Positions 10,222-20,737 of a stretch of DNA of 64,000 bases are shown one piece after another. The stretch comes from Snodgrassella communis. Its GTDB lineage: Bacteria > Pseudomonadota > Gammaproteobacteria > Burkholderiales > Neisseriaceae. The notes below the pieces were generated by a model. That model did no database searches, was not told the origin of the DNA, and saw only the letters and a program-made list of their open reading frames with translations. Position numbers and translations under genes: made by a program. The stretch's first letter is position 1. Each line of letters opens with the position of its first letter. Location of the stretch: the NCBI RefSeq assembly GCF_914768045.1, contig NZ_CAJZCD010000001.1:62001-126000 (forward strand), in the 5' to 3' direction.

Positions 10222-11679
10222 ATGCAATTGCATGATCCTGCACTACTAAAGACCCAGTGCTATATAAATGGTCAATGGGTAAACGCCGACAACGGCGCAG
10301 TTCTTTCAGTGATTAATCCGGCTAACGGAGACAATCTGGCCGATGTGCCCCGAATGGGTAAAGCAGAAGCAGAACGTGCCGTAGCCGCAGCTCATGCTGC
10401 CCTGAAGCCATGGCAGTCGAAATCAGCGAAGGAGCGAAGTAATCTATTGCGCCGCTGGTTTGAACTGATGATGCAGCATCAGGAAGATCTGGGCATGATA
10501 CTGACTTCAGAACAGGGCAAGCCACTGGCTGAGGCCAAAGGTGAAATTGCCTATGGTGCGTCTTATCTGGAATGGTATGCAGAAGAAGCCAAACGTATTT
10601 ACGGCGATACCATCCCTGCTCCTGCTAATGACAAGCGGATTATGGTGCTCAAACAGCCAATCGGTGTATGTGCAGCAATTACCCCGTGGAATTTCCCGAA
10701 CGCCATGATTACGCGCAAAATTGCACCGGCTCTGGCTGCCGGCTGTACTTTTGTTATTCGTCCTGCCTCACAAACACCCTTGTCTGCACTGGCCATCGCA
10801 GAGCTGGCACAACGTGCCGGTATACCAGCCGGCGTAGTCAATGTGGTTACCGGCAGCTCAAGTGAAATCGGCAAGGTATTAACCGAAGACGATCGGGTTA
10901 AAAAATTCAGCTTCACCGGTTCCACCGAAGTAGGCAGAAAACTGATAGCTCAATGTGCCGGCACGGTAAAAAAAGTTTCCATGGAGCTGGGTGGTAACGC
11001 ACCGTTTATCGTCTTTAATGATGCTGATATCGATGCTGCGGTTGAAGGAGCAATGATTTCCAAATTCCGCAATGCCGGCCAGACCTGTGTCTGCGCCAAC
11101 CGCCTATACGTTCAAAGCGCAGTATATGACCAGTTTGTCACCAAACTGGCACAGGCTATTGCCAAACTGAAAATCGGCAATGGACTGGAACAGGGTGTAA
11201 CCGTTGGTCCCCTGATTGATGCCAGTGCAGTCAGCAAAGTTAAGGAACATATCACTGATGCCGTTGGTAAAGGAGCCGAAATCGTTACCGGTGGAACGGC
11301 AGACCATCATGGTGAACTGTTCTTTCAGCCTACTTTGCTGAAAAACGTTACTCAGCAGATGAAAGTTGCCCGCGAAGAAACTTTCGGCCCGCTGGCACCA
11401 GTATTCCGCTTCGAAACAGAAGAAGAAGTCATTAACTGGGCAAATGATACAGAATTCGGACTGGCCAGTTATTTCTATAGCCGTGACATCGGCAGGATTG
11501 TGCGTGTCAGCGAAAATCTAGACTATGGCATGGTAGCCATTAATACTGGTCTGCTTTCGAATGAAGCAGCCCCGTTTGGTGGTGTCAAACAATCCGGCCT
11601 TGGACGCGAAGGCTCCAAATATGGCATTGAAGATTATCTTGAAATCAAATACGTACTGTTGGCCGGTATCAACCAGTAA
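10222..11679 (+). CDS. gabD: Succinate-semialdehyde dehydrogenase (GabD type)
   Basis: Oxidises succinate semialdehyde to succinate, the last step of GABA breakdown. At 485 residues it follows E. coli GabD almost throughout: [14 protein letters not shown], the catalytic Glu255 in MELGGNAPF and the catalytic Cys289 in [13 protein letters not shown]. One change stands out: the cofactor-contacting lysine of the KPASQTP motif is arginine (Arg180). The frame runs back to 10192, but GGGA before the ATG at 10222 decides the start. A GabP-type permease follows, which supports the GABA assignment, though no GABA transaminase is in the window. Confidence 0.9.
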   Translation: MQLHDPALLKTQCYINGQWVNADNGAVLSVINPANGDNLADVPRMGKAEAERAVAAAHAALKPWQSKSAKERSNLLRRWFELMMQHQEDLGMILTSEQGKPLAEAKGEIAYGASYLEWYAEEAKRIYGDTIPAPANDKRIMVLKQPIGVCAAITPWNFPNAMITRKIAPALAAGCTFVIRPASQTPLSALAIAELAQRAGIPAGVVNVVTGSSSEIGKVLTEDDRVKKFSFTGSTEVGRKLIAQCAGTVKKVSMELGGNAPFIVFNDADIDAAVEGAMISKFRNAGQTCVCANRLYVQSAVYDQFVTKLAQAIAKLKIGNGLEQGVTVGPLIDASAVSKVKEHITDAVGKGAEIVTGGTADHHGELFFQPTLLKNVTQQMKVAREETFGPLAPVFRFETEEEVINWANDTEFGLASYFYSRDIGRIVRVSENLDYGMVAINTGLLSNEAAPFGGVKQSGLGREGSKYGIEDYLEIKYVLLAGINQ

Positions 11680-11689
11680 CTTCTAAAAC

Positions 11690-11720
11690 GATAGCAGCAT
11701 CACCACAGGGTGCTGCTATC
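11690..11720 (+). terminator. Hairpin terminator after gabD
   Basis: Ten-base perfect arms (11690-11699 and 11711-11720) with an eleven-base loop, then a short weak T-rich tail (TTCGTT). It may be leaky and allow some transcription into the permease. Confidence 0.65.
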
Positions 11721-11843
11721 TTCGTTCCTGTAATGGTAAAAAATCCTGAAGCCTTACAATAAATCAGGACAGTTTGTGGCGGACTGACTACTGTTCATAC
11801 CAGTTTGCCAGTCTGACATTCACTACCACAATAGGAGAACACA

Positions 11844-13229
11844 TTGAGTACATCATCCGCACTCAAAAACGGACTTAAAACACGCCATTTAGCCATGATA
11901 TCCATTGCCGGCGTCATTGGTGGTGCATTATTTATCGGTTCCGGACCAGTAATCTACCATGCCGGACCAGCAGCTATTCTTGCTTACGGCGCAGGCGGCA
12001 TACTGGTCATGCTGATTATGCGCATGCTTGGTGAAATGGCCATCGCCCATCCGGACAGCGGTTCTTTCTCAACCTATGCCGATATTGCTATCGGCCGCTG
12101 GGCAGGTTTCAGCATCGGCTGGTTATACTGGTATTTCTGGGCACTACTTATGGGCTGGGAAGCATATGTAGCCGGTCAAATTCTTAATAACTGGTTTCCG
12201 ATGATCCCCATCTGGGGCTATATGCTGGCAGTAACAATAGCATTAGCCATTATCAACCTGATGGATGTTAAAAATTATGGTGAATTTGAATTCTGGTTTG
12301 CATTAATCAAAGTGGTAGCTATTATCCTGTTTCTGATTGTGGGTAGTCTGGCCATTATGCATTTATGGCCTTGGGGACAGACAGATGCCAAAGGCTGGTC
12401 GCACTTAAGCAATCAGGGCTTCATGCCCAACGGAATAGCTTCGGTCGTCATCGCCTTACTGGGCGTAATGTTCGCCTATATCGGTGTCGAAATCGTAACG
12501 GTTGCCGCAGCAGAATCCAGCCATCCGGCAACAGAAATCCGCAAAGCCAGCAAATCTGTAGTCTGGCGCATTATCCTGTTTTATGTCGGTTCAATTTTTA
12601 TCACCGTCTGCCTGATTCCTTACAATGACCCACGCCTGAACGACCCTACATGGGGCACATATAGCGTCGTATTAACCTCATTAGGTATTCCGCATGCACG
12701 CCATATTGTCAATTTTGTCGTACTCACATCAGTATTAAGCTGCTTTAACTCAGCTCTATATACCTGTTCACGTATACTGTATTCACTGGCCAAACGTGGT
12801 GATGCACACTGGATAATGGCCTATACCTCGAATAATGGCAGCCCGCAAATCAGCGTATTCATTTCCTGTATCTTTACCCTATTTGCTGTTTACCTAACTG
12901 CCAGTGCCAGAATGAACATTTACGACGTACTGCTAACAGCTACCGGCACCATTGCTTTGTATGTTTATCTGGCCATCAGCTTTTCACAGTTATTTATGCG
13001 CAAGAAACTGGAAAGACAGGGACAGATACTGACATTCAAAATGTGGTGCTTTCCTTGGCTGACCTATATAGTTATCGGGCTGATTATCGCCTCCATCATC
13101 ATCATGATTATTGACGGAACTTATAAACATGAAGTAATTTACACCAGCATGCTGGCAGCTATTATTCTGATTATGGGCATACTGGCACAGACATTCAAAT
13201 TTGGCCGAAACACGGGCAAAGCAGGCTAA
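11844..13229 (+). CDS. Amino-acid permease of the APC family (GabP/AroP group)
   Basis: A 461-residue inner-membrane importer with about twelve membrane segments. The N-terminal ISIAGVIGGALFIGSG stretch is the substrate-binding helix 1 motif of the family, and EMAIAHPDSGSFSTYAD the next conserved block. The start codon is TTG at 11844, supported by AGGAGA five bases upstream; there is no ATG that keeps helix 1 with a ribosome site. Sitting directly after gabD it probably carries GABA or a related amino acid; aromatic substrates cannot be excluded because the subfamilies are similar. Proton-driven import is inferred from the family. Confidence 0.85.
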   Translation: MSTSSALKNGLKTRHLAMISIAGVIGGALFIGSGPVIYHAGPAAILAYGAGGILVMLIMRMLGEMAIAHPDSGSFSTYADIAIGRWAGFSIGWLYWYFWALLMGWEAYVAGQILNNWFPMIPIWGYMLAVTIALAIINLMDVKNYGEFEFWFALIKVVAIILFLIVGSLAIMHLWPWGQTDAKGWSHLSNQGFMPNGIASVVIALLGVMFAYIGVEIVTVAAAESSHPATEIRKASKSVVWRIILFYVGSIFITVCLIPYNDPRLNDPTWGTYSVVLTSLGIPHARHIVNFVVLTSVLSCFNSALYTCSRILYSLAKRGDAHWIMAYTSNNGSPQISVFISCIFTLFAVYLTASARMNIYDVLLTATGTIALYVYLAISFSQLFMRKKLERQGQILTFKMWCFPWLTYIVIGLIIASIIIMIIDGTYKHEVIYTSMLAAIILIMGILAQTFKFGRNTGKAG

Positions 13230-13391
13230 AACCAACAACCACTTTCAATCATAACAGCATTAACACCTTACCCATCTGACTTCACAAATTTAGTTTAAAG
13301 TAAATATTCGGATAAATTAATTTAAAATTTATTCTCCATGTCACGCAACTATTCTGTACACTATTAATTTTCCAAATTTAACCTGCGTAAC

Positions 13392-14642
13392 ATGATTACA
13401 CTAGAACAATGTCAGCAATGGGATGCAGCCGACACCCTGGCTTCACTAAAAAACCAGTTTGAACTGCCGCAAGGTGTTATTTATCTGGATGGCAACTCTC
13501 TGGGTGCCAAACCCAGACAGGCAGTCGAACGCGCACAGGCTGTAATTAATCAGCAATGGGGCACAGATCTGATTAACAGCTGGAACAAAGCCGGCTGGTG
13601 GGATTTACCAGTACGGCTGGGCAACAAAATCGGCCGGCTGATTGGAGCACAGGAAAACGAAACAGTGGTTACCGATACCACCAGCCTCAACCTGTTTAAA
13701 GTGCTGGCTGCCGCGGTACATATTCAGCAGAATAATGATAATACCCGTAAAATTATTATTGCCGAACGCGATTCTTTCCCTACCGATATTTACATGATTG
13801 AAGGTTTTATGGCGCTGATTAATCAGGGTTATCAGCTTCATTTAATCGACTCACGCGCTGATCTGGCTACCAGTATCAACCAGCATACCGCCGTGGTAGT
13901 ACTTTCGCATGTCAACTACCGCACCGGCTACCTGCACGATATGGCGGCAACCAACGAACTGGTACACGCCTATGGCGCATTGCTCATCTGGGACTTGTGT
14001 CACTCAATTGGTGCCGTACCCATTGACTTAAATAGCAGTAACAGCGATTTTGCCATTGGCTGTACCTATAAATACCTCAATGGTGGTCCCGGTGCACCAG
14101 CCATGTTATGGGTACATGAACGCTACCAGACTGCATTCAGTCAACCTCTTTCCGGCTGGTGGGGACATGCACAACCTTTCGATATGGCCGTAAACTACAC
14201 ACCTGCCGACAATATACGCCGCTATTTATGCGGCACCCAGCCGATTGTTTCCATGAGCCTGATCGAAAGCGGTGTAGATATCTTTTTACAGACCGATATG
14301 CACGCCCTGCGACGCAAATCCCTGCAACTAACCGACTTACTGATTGCGCTAACTGAACAAGAATGTGCCGGCTTTGACCTCACCTTAATTACCCCACGTG
14401 AACATGTACAGCGTGGCAGCCACGTCAGCCTGCGCCACCCGCATGGTTATGCCGTAGTGCAGGCACTGATTGCCCGCGGCGTGATAGGTGACTACCGCGA
14501 ACCCGAAGTTATCCGTCTTGGTGTAACCCCGCTATACCTGAGCCACGTCGATATCTGGCATGCTGTACAGCACCTGAAACAGGTTTTGCTCAATCAGGAA
14601 TGGGCACAACCGCAGTTTCATACGCGCGGACAAGTAACCTGA
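13392..14642 (+). CDS. kynU: Kynureninase
   Basis: A pyridoxal-phosphate enzyme that splits kynurenine into anthranilate and alanine (or 3-hydroxykynurenine likewise). The 416-residue protein has the family's DGNSLG at residues 33-38, SHVNYRTGYLHDM around 172-184 and the cofactor lysine Lys227 in CTYKYLNGGPGAP. Length is normal. Tryptophan dioxygenase and kynurenine formamidase genes are not in the window, so the cell may take up kynurenine or carry them elsewhere. The next gene, an amino-acid permease 79 bases downstream, could bring in the substrate. Confidence 0.94.
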   Translation: MITLEQCQQWDAADTLASLKNQFELPQGVIYLDGNSLGAKPRQAVERAQAVINQQWGTDLINSWNKAGWWDLPVRLGNKIGRLIGAQENETVVTDTTSLNLFKVLAAAVHIQQNNDNTRKIIIAERDSFPTDIYMIEGFMALINQGYQLHLIDSRADLATSINQHTAVVVLSHVNYRTGYLHDMAATNELVHAYGALLIWDLCHSIGAVPIDLNSSNSDFAIGCTYKYLNGGPGAPAMLWVHERYQTAFSQPLSGWWGHAQPFDMAVNYTPADNIRRYLCGTQPIVSMSLIESGVDIFLQTDMHALRRKSLQLTDLLIALTEQECAGFDLTLITPREHVQRGSHVSLRHPHGYAVVQALIARGVIGDYREPEVIRLGVTPLYLSHVDIWHAVQHLKQVLLNQEWAQPQFHTRGQVT

Positions 14643-14665
14643 TTTGCATTTTAACTCAAACGGTA

Positions 14666-14698
14666 ACAAGCCGAGAATAAGTATTCTGCTCGGCTTGT
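14666..14698 (+). terminator. Intercistronic hairpin between kynU and the permease
   Basis: Ten-base perfect arms, ACAAGCCGAG at 14666-14675 and CTCGGCTTGT at 14689-14698, followed by a weak pyrimidine tail. It may partly terminate, or protect the kynU message end, and lies 23 bases before the permease start. Confidence 0.55.
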
Positions 14699-14721
14699 GC
14701 TTCTCATCATAAGGAAAAACG

Positions 14722-16104
14722 ATGGGTAATTTCGAGCGAATACAGTCGCGGGAAACCGGGTTACACAAAAAACTGTCTGCCAGCCAGATGAGTATGATTG
14801 CCATTGGCGGTGCAATTGGTACGGGACTGTTTCTGGGCAGTAAATTTGCCATTGGTTTTGCCGGCTCAGCCGTCATAATCAGCTATGCCTTAGGTGGGCT
14901 GATTGCACTGGCGTTGATGGGCTGTCTGGCAGAAATGACCGTACAACACCCTACTTCTGGTTCTTTTGGCGCCTACGCAGAATTCTATCTGCACCCAATG
15001 GCCGGCTTTCTCGTACGTTACAGCTACTGGGCATGTATCGTACTGGCTGTAGGTACCGAAGTCACCGCCATTGCCGAATACATGAAATTCTGGTTTCCGC
15101 AGGTAAACTCATGGATATGGATTATCCTGTTTTCCGGTAGCCTGATTGGTGTTAATGCTTATAGTGTCAAAGCATTCGGTTCCGTAGAATACTGGTTTTC
15201 CACCATCAAGATTTTCGCCATTATGGTATTCATCGTGCTGGCTGTCAGCGTATTACTGTCACAGGGCAGTATCAGCAGGATTGAGCATAATCTTTTCAAC
15301 GGCGGTTTTGCCCCGCATGGATTTTCTGGTATCTGGACCGGCGTCATTATTTCCATATTCAGTTATCTGGGTATCGAAATGATTGCCATAGCCGCAGGCG
15401 AAGCCACCAATCCCGAACAGGCAGTAAAAACAGCATTCAAGGGCACACTGGCACGACTACTGATATTCTACCTGCTAGCCCTCAGCCTGATTGTCATGCT
15501 GGTACCTTGGCAGGAACTAATTGAAGAAAACAGTACCAGCCCGTTCGTAACCGTAATGCAAAATGTAGGCATCCCCTTTGCCGACAGCATACTTAACTTT
15601 ATTGTCATCGTGGCTGCACTTTCAGCCATGAACAGCATGCTTTACATTGCTACCCGCATGATGTTCAGCCTGTCACGTGCCAACGAAGCACCACAAATAC
15701 TCGGCAAAGTAAAAAACAATGGCGTACCGCTCAATGCGCTAGCTTTGTCTTCTGCCGGCATTGCCGTGGCTGCGCTGGTTTATGTGTTTAACCCAGAAAC
15801 CGCCTTTCCCATCATGATCGCCCTGTCCATGTTCGGCGCCCTGTTTAGCTGGGGCGCAGTGTTTCTGACACATCTGTGTTTTCGCATCCGCATGCGGCAG
15901 CAGCAACAAACCCTTAAATTCCGGGTTCCAGGATTTCCTTTTATCACTCTGGCCGGCCTGATTGCCATCATCAGTATCATGATTACCACCTGGTTTACAC
16001 CAATATTCCATGCCACCCTGTTATTTGGCATTCCTTTTCTGGCGTTTTTAATTCTGATGTATATTATTCAGGCATATCATAAAAAAGCACAGGCAAATAA
16101 ATAA
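14722..16104 (+). CDS. Amino-acid permease of the APC family, kynU-linked
   Basis: A 460-residue inner-membrane protein with about twelve membrane segments. The helix 1 motif IAIGGAIGTGLFLGS near residues 27-41 and the AEMTVQHPTSGSFGAYAEF block near 73-91 define the amino-acid transporter family. AAGGA precedes the ATG. It is clearly distinct from the permease at 11.8 kb. Position right after kynU suggests tryptophan, kynurenine or another aromatic amino acid as cargo; that is context only. Confidence 0.85.
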   Translation: MGNFERIQSRETGLHKKLSASQMSMIAIGGAIGTGLFLGSKFAIGFAGSAVIISYALGGLIALALMGCLAEMTVQHPTSGSFGAYAEFYLHPMAGFLVRYSYWACIVLAVGTEVTAIAEYMKFWFPQVNSWIWIILFSGSLIGVNAYSVKAFGSVEYWFSTIKIFAIMVFIVLAVSVLLSQGSISRIEHNLFNGGFAPHGFSGIWTGVIISIFSYLGIEMIAIAAGEATNPEQAVKTAFKGTLARLLIFYLLALSLIVMLVPWQELIEENSTSPFVTVMQNVGIPFADSILNFIVIVAALSAMNSMLYIATRMMFSLSRANEAPQILGKVKNNGVPLNALALSSAGIAVAALVYVFNPETAFPIMIALSMFGALFSWGAVFLTHLCFRIRMRQQQQTLKFRVPGFPFITLAGLIAIISIMITTWFTPIFHATLLFGIPFLAFLILMYIIQAYHKKAQANK

Positions 16105-16124
16105 ACCCATGCTTAATCGCATAC

Positions 16125-16167
16125 AATAGCAGCTTCAATAGTAACAGCCATGAAGCTGCTATTTAAT
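16125..16167 (+). terminator. Rho-independent terminator of the kynU-permease unit
   Basis: Thirteen-base perfect arms (16125-16137 and 16151-16163) with a 13-base loop, then a short T-rich tail, 20 bases past the permease stop. Confidence 0.8.
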
Positions 16168-16488
16168 TCAGAATTAAACGGTAACAAATATAAAATACAG
16201 CTTATTTAGAAGTGGGCAATACTGTCTGAAATTAAACCATAAATTCAATCAACAACATAAAAGATATACTATAATTTATTTTATACAACTTATATAATCT
16301 AATTAACTAATTACACCTATACTACATATTCTGCCAGCACAAAACTGCTAGGATAAACCCCTGATTTCTCCATAAATATCGTCAGCAACGATCATATTTT
16401 TCAAAATAGACAATAAATAAAACGGCTAAATAACGCATTCCCAAAAACACGATAGATAGCCGTTATCAGTAACATTTTGCTCAAGCTA
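16168..16488. other. AT-rich intergenic gap
   Basis: About 320 bases between convergent genes. Nothing recognised. Confidence 0.5.
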
Positions 16489-16902
16489 TTAAAACAATCC
16501 CTCAAATATATTAAAGGACTTGGATTTTTTTACTCTATGTAAATAATAGGCCGGATTAGCAATTGTCATTGAAATTGCCATATTAACGCAGATTGCTATA
16601 GCTCTACTTCCAGTGAATGCCAATATAACAAATCCAATAGTAAACAATAATAGCCACAATACTATCGCTTTACGCCACATACCAACGCATAGAAAATACA
16701 GAGGTCCAAAAAAACACGCACCTATATTACTAGTTAAGGTAAACCGCTGCCCAAATGATAAAGCTTTAAATTTTTCTGTGTATTGAGCAGTTGGTTTAAA
16801 TTTTGGTAAACCATTTTCTTCGTAAAATTTAAATCTCAACTGCCATGCCTTACTAAGCCCCCAATTGTTGAAATCAAAATCTTTTTCAGTGCTATTATCC
16901 AT
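16489..16902 (-). CDS. Small membrane protein, DUF2628-like
   Basis: A 137-residue protein: an N-terminal soluble part (NWGLSKAWQLRFKFYEENG), then a block FFGPLYFLCVGMWRKAIVLW and further hydrophobic segments that make two or three membrane spans, ending in basic residues. The Gly-Pro-Leu-Tyr and Gly-Met-Trp-Arg-Lys-Ala pattern resembles the DUF2628 family of small inner-membrane proteins of unknown function. AAAGG lies six bases before the ATG at 16902, so the longer frame from 16923 is not used. It stands alone between AT-rich gaps. Confidence 0.7.
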   Translation of the reverse strand: MDNSTEKDFDFNNWGLSKAWQLRFKFYEENGLPKFKPTAQYTEKFKALSFGQRFTLTSNIGACFFGPLYFLCVGMWRKAIVLWLLLFTIGFVILAFTGSRAIAICVNMAISMTIANPAYYLHRVKKSKSFNIFEGLF

Positions 16903-17310
16903 AAATGACCTTTTAATATACAACTCAAAAAAAGAAATCCTAATATTATATTTAACAAAAAATAATAATTTTAGAAATAAAATCCAAATTTTTAACGCAA
17001 TTTATTATTTTAACCTATTTTATTAATATAAATATATTAAAATAATTTAATCAAAAATTTCTTTACATTTTATTTTATAAAACAGCTTCTGAAACCATAA
17101 ACCCGTGTTGAACTAACCTATCTGAGCGATAAAAATAGTATGTAATCTCATACTGCTAATTATATTTTTGAATGTATTGATTTTTTTCTTGTCAAACAAA
17201 GCATATCGGAAAGAAATTATCATTACAGCAAAATAAATAATTGAATCTATCTACCTTATGCCACATTGCCATAAGTCACATCAAATAAAACAACTATTCA
17301 AACAGCAATA
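16903..17310. other. AT-rich intergenic gap
   Basis: About 400 bases of very AT-rich DNA between the small membrane protein gene and htpG. No gene or repeat recognised apart from the htpG terminator at its end. Confidence 0.5.
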
Positions 17311-17338
17311 AAAAAGCTGCCTCAGACGAGACAGCCTT
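17311..17338 (-). terminator. Rho-independent terminator of htpG
   Basis: On the minus strand an eight-pair GC-rich stem (GCTGTCTC with GAGGCAGC, one G-T pair) and a four-base loop, followed by a run of six T. It lies 20 bases past the htpG stop. Confidence 0.85.
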
Positions 17339-17358
17339 TATAAACCATACAAACAGCT

Positions 17359-19257
17359 TTACTGGTTTAACGTCAGTAATAAATGATTCATGCGCTTCAC
17401 AAATGCAGCCGGATTTTCCAGTTTGCCACCTTCAGCCAGCAGCGCCTGATCATATACCAGTTCAGCCAGCTCAGTGCGCTGGGTTTCATCCTGTTCCCCT
17501 GCAATTTTCTTAATCAGCGGATGTTCCGGATTAATTTCCAGCGTTGGCTTAGTGTGCGGAATCTGGCCGGCCGCGCCAGAAGCTTCCAGCATACGCGCCA
17601 GATGCTGGCTCATATCATGCTCACCAACCACCAGACAGGCCGGGCTTTCAGTCAGACGAGCCGTTGCACGCACAGCATCTACTTTATCGCCCAGAGCAGT
17701 CTTAATCAACTCAACCAAGTCTTTATTGTCTTCTTCAGTTTTAGCCTGTGCTGCTTTTTCTTCCTCATCAGCCAGATTACCCAAATCAAGCGACCCCTTG
17801 GCCACACTCACCAAAGCTTTACCATCAAATTCCGGCAGACTGTTTACCACCCATTCATCCACACGGTCAGTCAGCAGCAATACCTCAACACCTTTTTTCA
17901 AGAAAATTTCCAGATGCGGGCTATTCTTGGCAGCAGCATAACTATCGGCAGTAATATAATAAATTTTTTCCTGCCCTTCTTTCATGCGACCAATATAATC
18001 AGCCAGCGTCACATTCTGCTCGCTGCTATCATTATGCGTAGAGGCAAAACGGCATAAGCCAGCAATTTTATCTTTATTATTATAATCCTCAGCAATACCC
18101 TCTTTCAGCGTATTGCCAAATACCTGCCAGAATTCAGTGTATTTCTCCGGCTGGTTTTTCTTCAAATCTTCCAGTAAAGACAATACCTTTTTCACACTAC
18201 CAGCACGAATAGCATCCAGATCACGGCTTTCCTGCAAAATTTCACGTGATACATTCAGCGGTAAATCACTGCTGTCAATTACACCACGGATAAAACGCAG
18301 GTAGGAAGGCATCAGCTTTTTCGCATCGTCCATAATGAACACACGTTTTACATATAACTGCACCCCATGTTTCTGTTCGCGTTCATACAAATCAAACGGC
18401 GCATGTTTAGGCACATACAGCAAGCCCGTATATTCATGCCGGCCTTCAACACGAAAATGCGTCCACGCCAGAGCATCATCATAATCATGCGCTACATGAC
18501 GATAAAAAGTCTGATACTGCTCAGCAGTAATCTCATTTTTCGGTCGTTGCCATAACGCCTGAGCCTGATTAACCACCTCCAGCTCATCTGAAGATTTTAC
18601 ATTACCTTCTTCATCATATTCCGGTGCCTTTTTCATATAAATCGGCACAGAAATATGATCACTGTATGTAGTCACAATCCGGCGTAACGTCCAGTCAGAC
18701 AACAAATCCTTTTCGTCTTCTTTCAGATGCAGAATCACATCTGTACCACGCGTAGTCTTACTGATGGGCTCAACAGTAAACTCACCATCACCGGCACTCA
18801 CCCAGCGTACCGCCTCATTTTCAGCCACACCAGCCTTGCGGCTTTCAACAGTTACCCTATCTGCCACAATGAATGCAGAATAAAAACCCACACCAAACTG
18901 ACCAATCAGATTGGCATCTTTCTTATCATCACCAGTCAGCTTTTCCAGAAATGCTTTCGTACCAGATTTGGCAATCGTACCCAGATGTTCAATTACATCT
19001 GCCTCATTCATACCAATACCATTATCCGATACCGTAACCGTTTTAGCCTCCGCATCCGCAGTAACAGTAATTCTGAATTCCGTATCATCCCCAAGCAAAG
19101 AGGCATCATTCAATGACTCAAAGCGTAACTTATCGCAGGCATCTGCTGCATTGGAAATCAGCTCACGCAAAAAAATCTCTTTATTACTGTATAAAGAATG
19201 AATCATCAACTGTAACAACTGTTTTACTTCAGTCTGGAAACTGTGTGTTTGTTTCAT
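17359..19257 (-). CDS. htpG: Chaperone HtpG (bacterial Hsp90)
   Basis: An ATP-driven cytosolic dimeric chaperone. The GHKL ATPase motifs are clear: [15 protein letters not shown] near the N-terminus, the DNGIGM loop, and [11 protein letters not shown]. Middle and C-terminal dimer domains follow at normal length. The frame starts at 19278, but [10 protein letters not shown] at 19257 is the usual N-terminus and has GAGAAAG just upstream, giving 632 residues. It is monocistronic. Confidence 0.96.
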   Translation of the reverse strand: MKQTHSFQTEVKQLLQLMIHSLYSNKEIFLRELISNAADACDKLRFESLNDASLLGDDTEFRITVTADAEAKTVTVSDNGIGMNEADVIEHLGTIAKSGTKAFLEKLTGDDKKDANLIGQFGVGFYSAFIVADRVTVESRKAGVAENEAVRWVSAGDGEFTVEPISKTTRGTDVILHLKEDEKDLLSDWTLRRIVTTYSDHISVPIYMKKAPEYDEEGNVKSSDELEVVNQAQALWQRPKNEITAEQYQTFYRHVAHDYDDALAWTHFRVEGRHEYTGLLYVPKHAPFDLYEREQKHGVQLYVKRVFIMDDAKKLMPSYLRFIRGVIDSSDLPLNVSREILQESRDLDAIRAGSVKKVLSLLEDLKKNQPEKYTEFWQVFGNTLKEGIAEDYNNKDKIAGLCRFASTHNDSSEQNVTLADYIGRMKEGQEKIYYITADSYAAAKNSPHLEIFLKKGVEVLLLTDRVDEWVVNSLPEFDGKALVSVAKGSLDLGNLADEEEKAAQAKTEEDNKDLVELIKTALGDKVDAVRATARLTESPACLVVGEHDMSQHLARMLEASGAAGQIPHTKPTLEINPEHPLIKKIAGEQDETQRTELAELVYDQALLAEGGKLENPAAFVKRMNHLLLTLNQ

Positions 19258-19635
19258 AATCTTTCTCAAATTACCCAAAAATTGATTGTTGTTAGCTCAA
19301 AATAAGGGCAGCACAAACCAGTTTCAAGCCAGCCTGTTATCCAAATCAACAGCTTTGCTGCAACAAATCAGCAGACAAAAATATAACCTCCTGCCAGCAT
19401 ATTCATTTCAGCCAGAACTAATTTGCTACAATAGCTTATATATTAGCTTGCGATTTATGCATATACAGTCTATAAGACAAATTGTGCCTATTGTGCAAAG
19501 TAATATTAATAATCCCGTTCATTTGCTATTGCTAAATTGTTGTTATCCTGAAACTTTGCCTAACTTGTGTAAATTGATTATTAACACTTAATACACTATC
19601 TCATCAAACAAGCCTACTAAAACCATCTCAACATC
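19258..19635. other. Divergent promoter region of htpG and the 19.6 kb gene
   Basis: About 380 AT-rich bases between divergent genes. A 101-codon open frame on the + strand here has no family features or ribosome site and is not called. No CIRCE-like heat-shock operator was recognised. Confidence 0.45.
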
Positions 19636-20736
19636 ATGAACACATCTTACTGCCTGCCAGATACACGCGCATATCCTACCGACCATATCAAAAACGAACT
19701 GCTACTGCATGCAGCCAGTCTGGTAACGCCTACATCAAAAGCACAGACCACCCTCGCCCGCGAAAGCCTGCAAGCAGAAATCACCCGAATGCTGGCACAG
19801 AATAATTACACCAACCTATCAGTAGCTCTGGCTATGGCTGCCAACTGCGATATTTACAATATCCTGTGGGATACCTTGGAAGCAGTCTTACAGGCACACA
19901 ACCAGACAGAAGTACAATGGCTGGCTTTACCTGTCATAGTAGTAGGTGGTGCCAAAGAAAACATCCGTTTACCCGACACCATACCAGCAACAGCCATTGC
20001 CGAAACTTTCAAAAACCAGCCATGGTCTGAATCCTGGAATAAAATTCACTGGGCTGCACATCTCATCAGCGACACCGCCCTAACCCATATCAAGGCCAAC
20101 CAGTGGTTTGCAGCCAAACAAAATCCACAACTGGCCACCGACTTCCTTAACCAGTTGCCCCATACACCGCTATCAGTAGAAAGCGGACAATCCGTACAGG
20201 CTTTTTACGCCTTAGGCTTTGCCAGCACAGACATCCGGCCGGCTTTAAACTGCAATCTGGCCGATACTGCCCTGCCCCTGATGCAAGTCTGGCATACCCA
20301 TCTGGCTACCACCGGTACTACATTATTTATCAACCCGCTTTCCCCGCAATCGCCCCTGAGTGCCCTGCGTACAGGCAATGCCATGCGTTTGCGCATGGCC
20401 TGCGACGTATTCACCACCAATGCCATTCGCACCATACGCCTGCAAAGTCCTCGCGTAGGCGTCGTCATCGCCGCACAGGAAGGTGGCAAAATCCTGTTTG
20501 GCTTTAACGCAGCAGACAGCGCATTCGAACTACAGCCACAAACCTTTCACTGGCCACTTACTCAGGCCGATAATATCGACAGCATCGTACAGAATTTCAT
20601 TGATTTACTGGCCGAATGCCAAGTTGAAAACATCCGCCTGCTGCATGAACCTATCAGCATACAAACACAACTGCCCAGTTATGCCCAATCGATCCGCATG
20701 ATCGGCCATAATCCCCTCTTTTCCCGGAGTCACTGA
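19636..20736 (+). CDS. Conserved hypothetical protein upstream of the phosphatase
   Basis: A 366-residue soluble protein without signal peptide or membrane segments; I do not recognise a domain. It is rich in Ala, Thr, Asn and Gln and reads as an ordinary globular enzyme-like protein. Its stop is one base before the ATG of the phosphatase gene, and the ribosome site (GGAG) for that gene lies inside this coding region, so the two are translated together. A joint role, for example a substrate or partner of the phosphatase, is only a guess from that link. Confidence 0.75.
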   Translation: MNTSYCLPDTRAYPTDHIKNELLLHAASLVTPTSKAQTTLARESLQAEITRMLAQNNYTNLSVALAMAANCDIYNILWDTLEAVLQAHNQTEVQWLALPVIVVGGAKENIRLPDTIPATAIAETFKNQPWSESWNKIHWAAHLISDTALTHIKANQWFAAKQNPQLATDFLNQLPHTPLSVESGQSVQAFYALGFASTDIRPALNCNLADTALPLMQVWHTHLATTGTTLFINPLSPQSPLSALRTGNAMRLRMACDVFTTNAIRTIRLQSPRVGVVIAAQEGGKILFGFNAADSAFELQPQTFHWPLTQADNIDSIVQNFIDLLAECQVENIRLLHEPISIQTQLPSYAQSIRMIGHNPLFSRSH

Positions 20737-20737
20737 T

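Noticed and set aside
19286-19591. 101-codon frame on the + strand between htpG and the next gene
   Set aside because: No ribosome site, no domain, and a composition like AT-rich intergenic DNA; it lies in the divergent promoter region.
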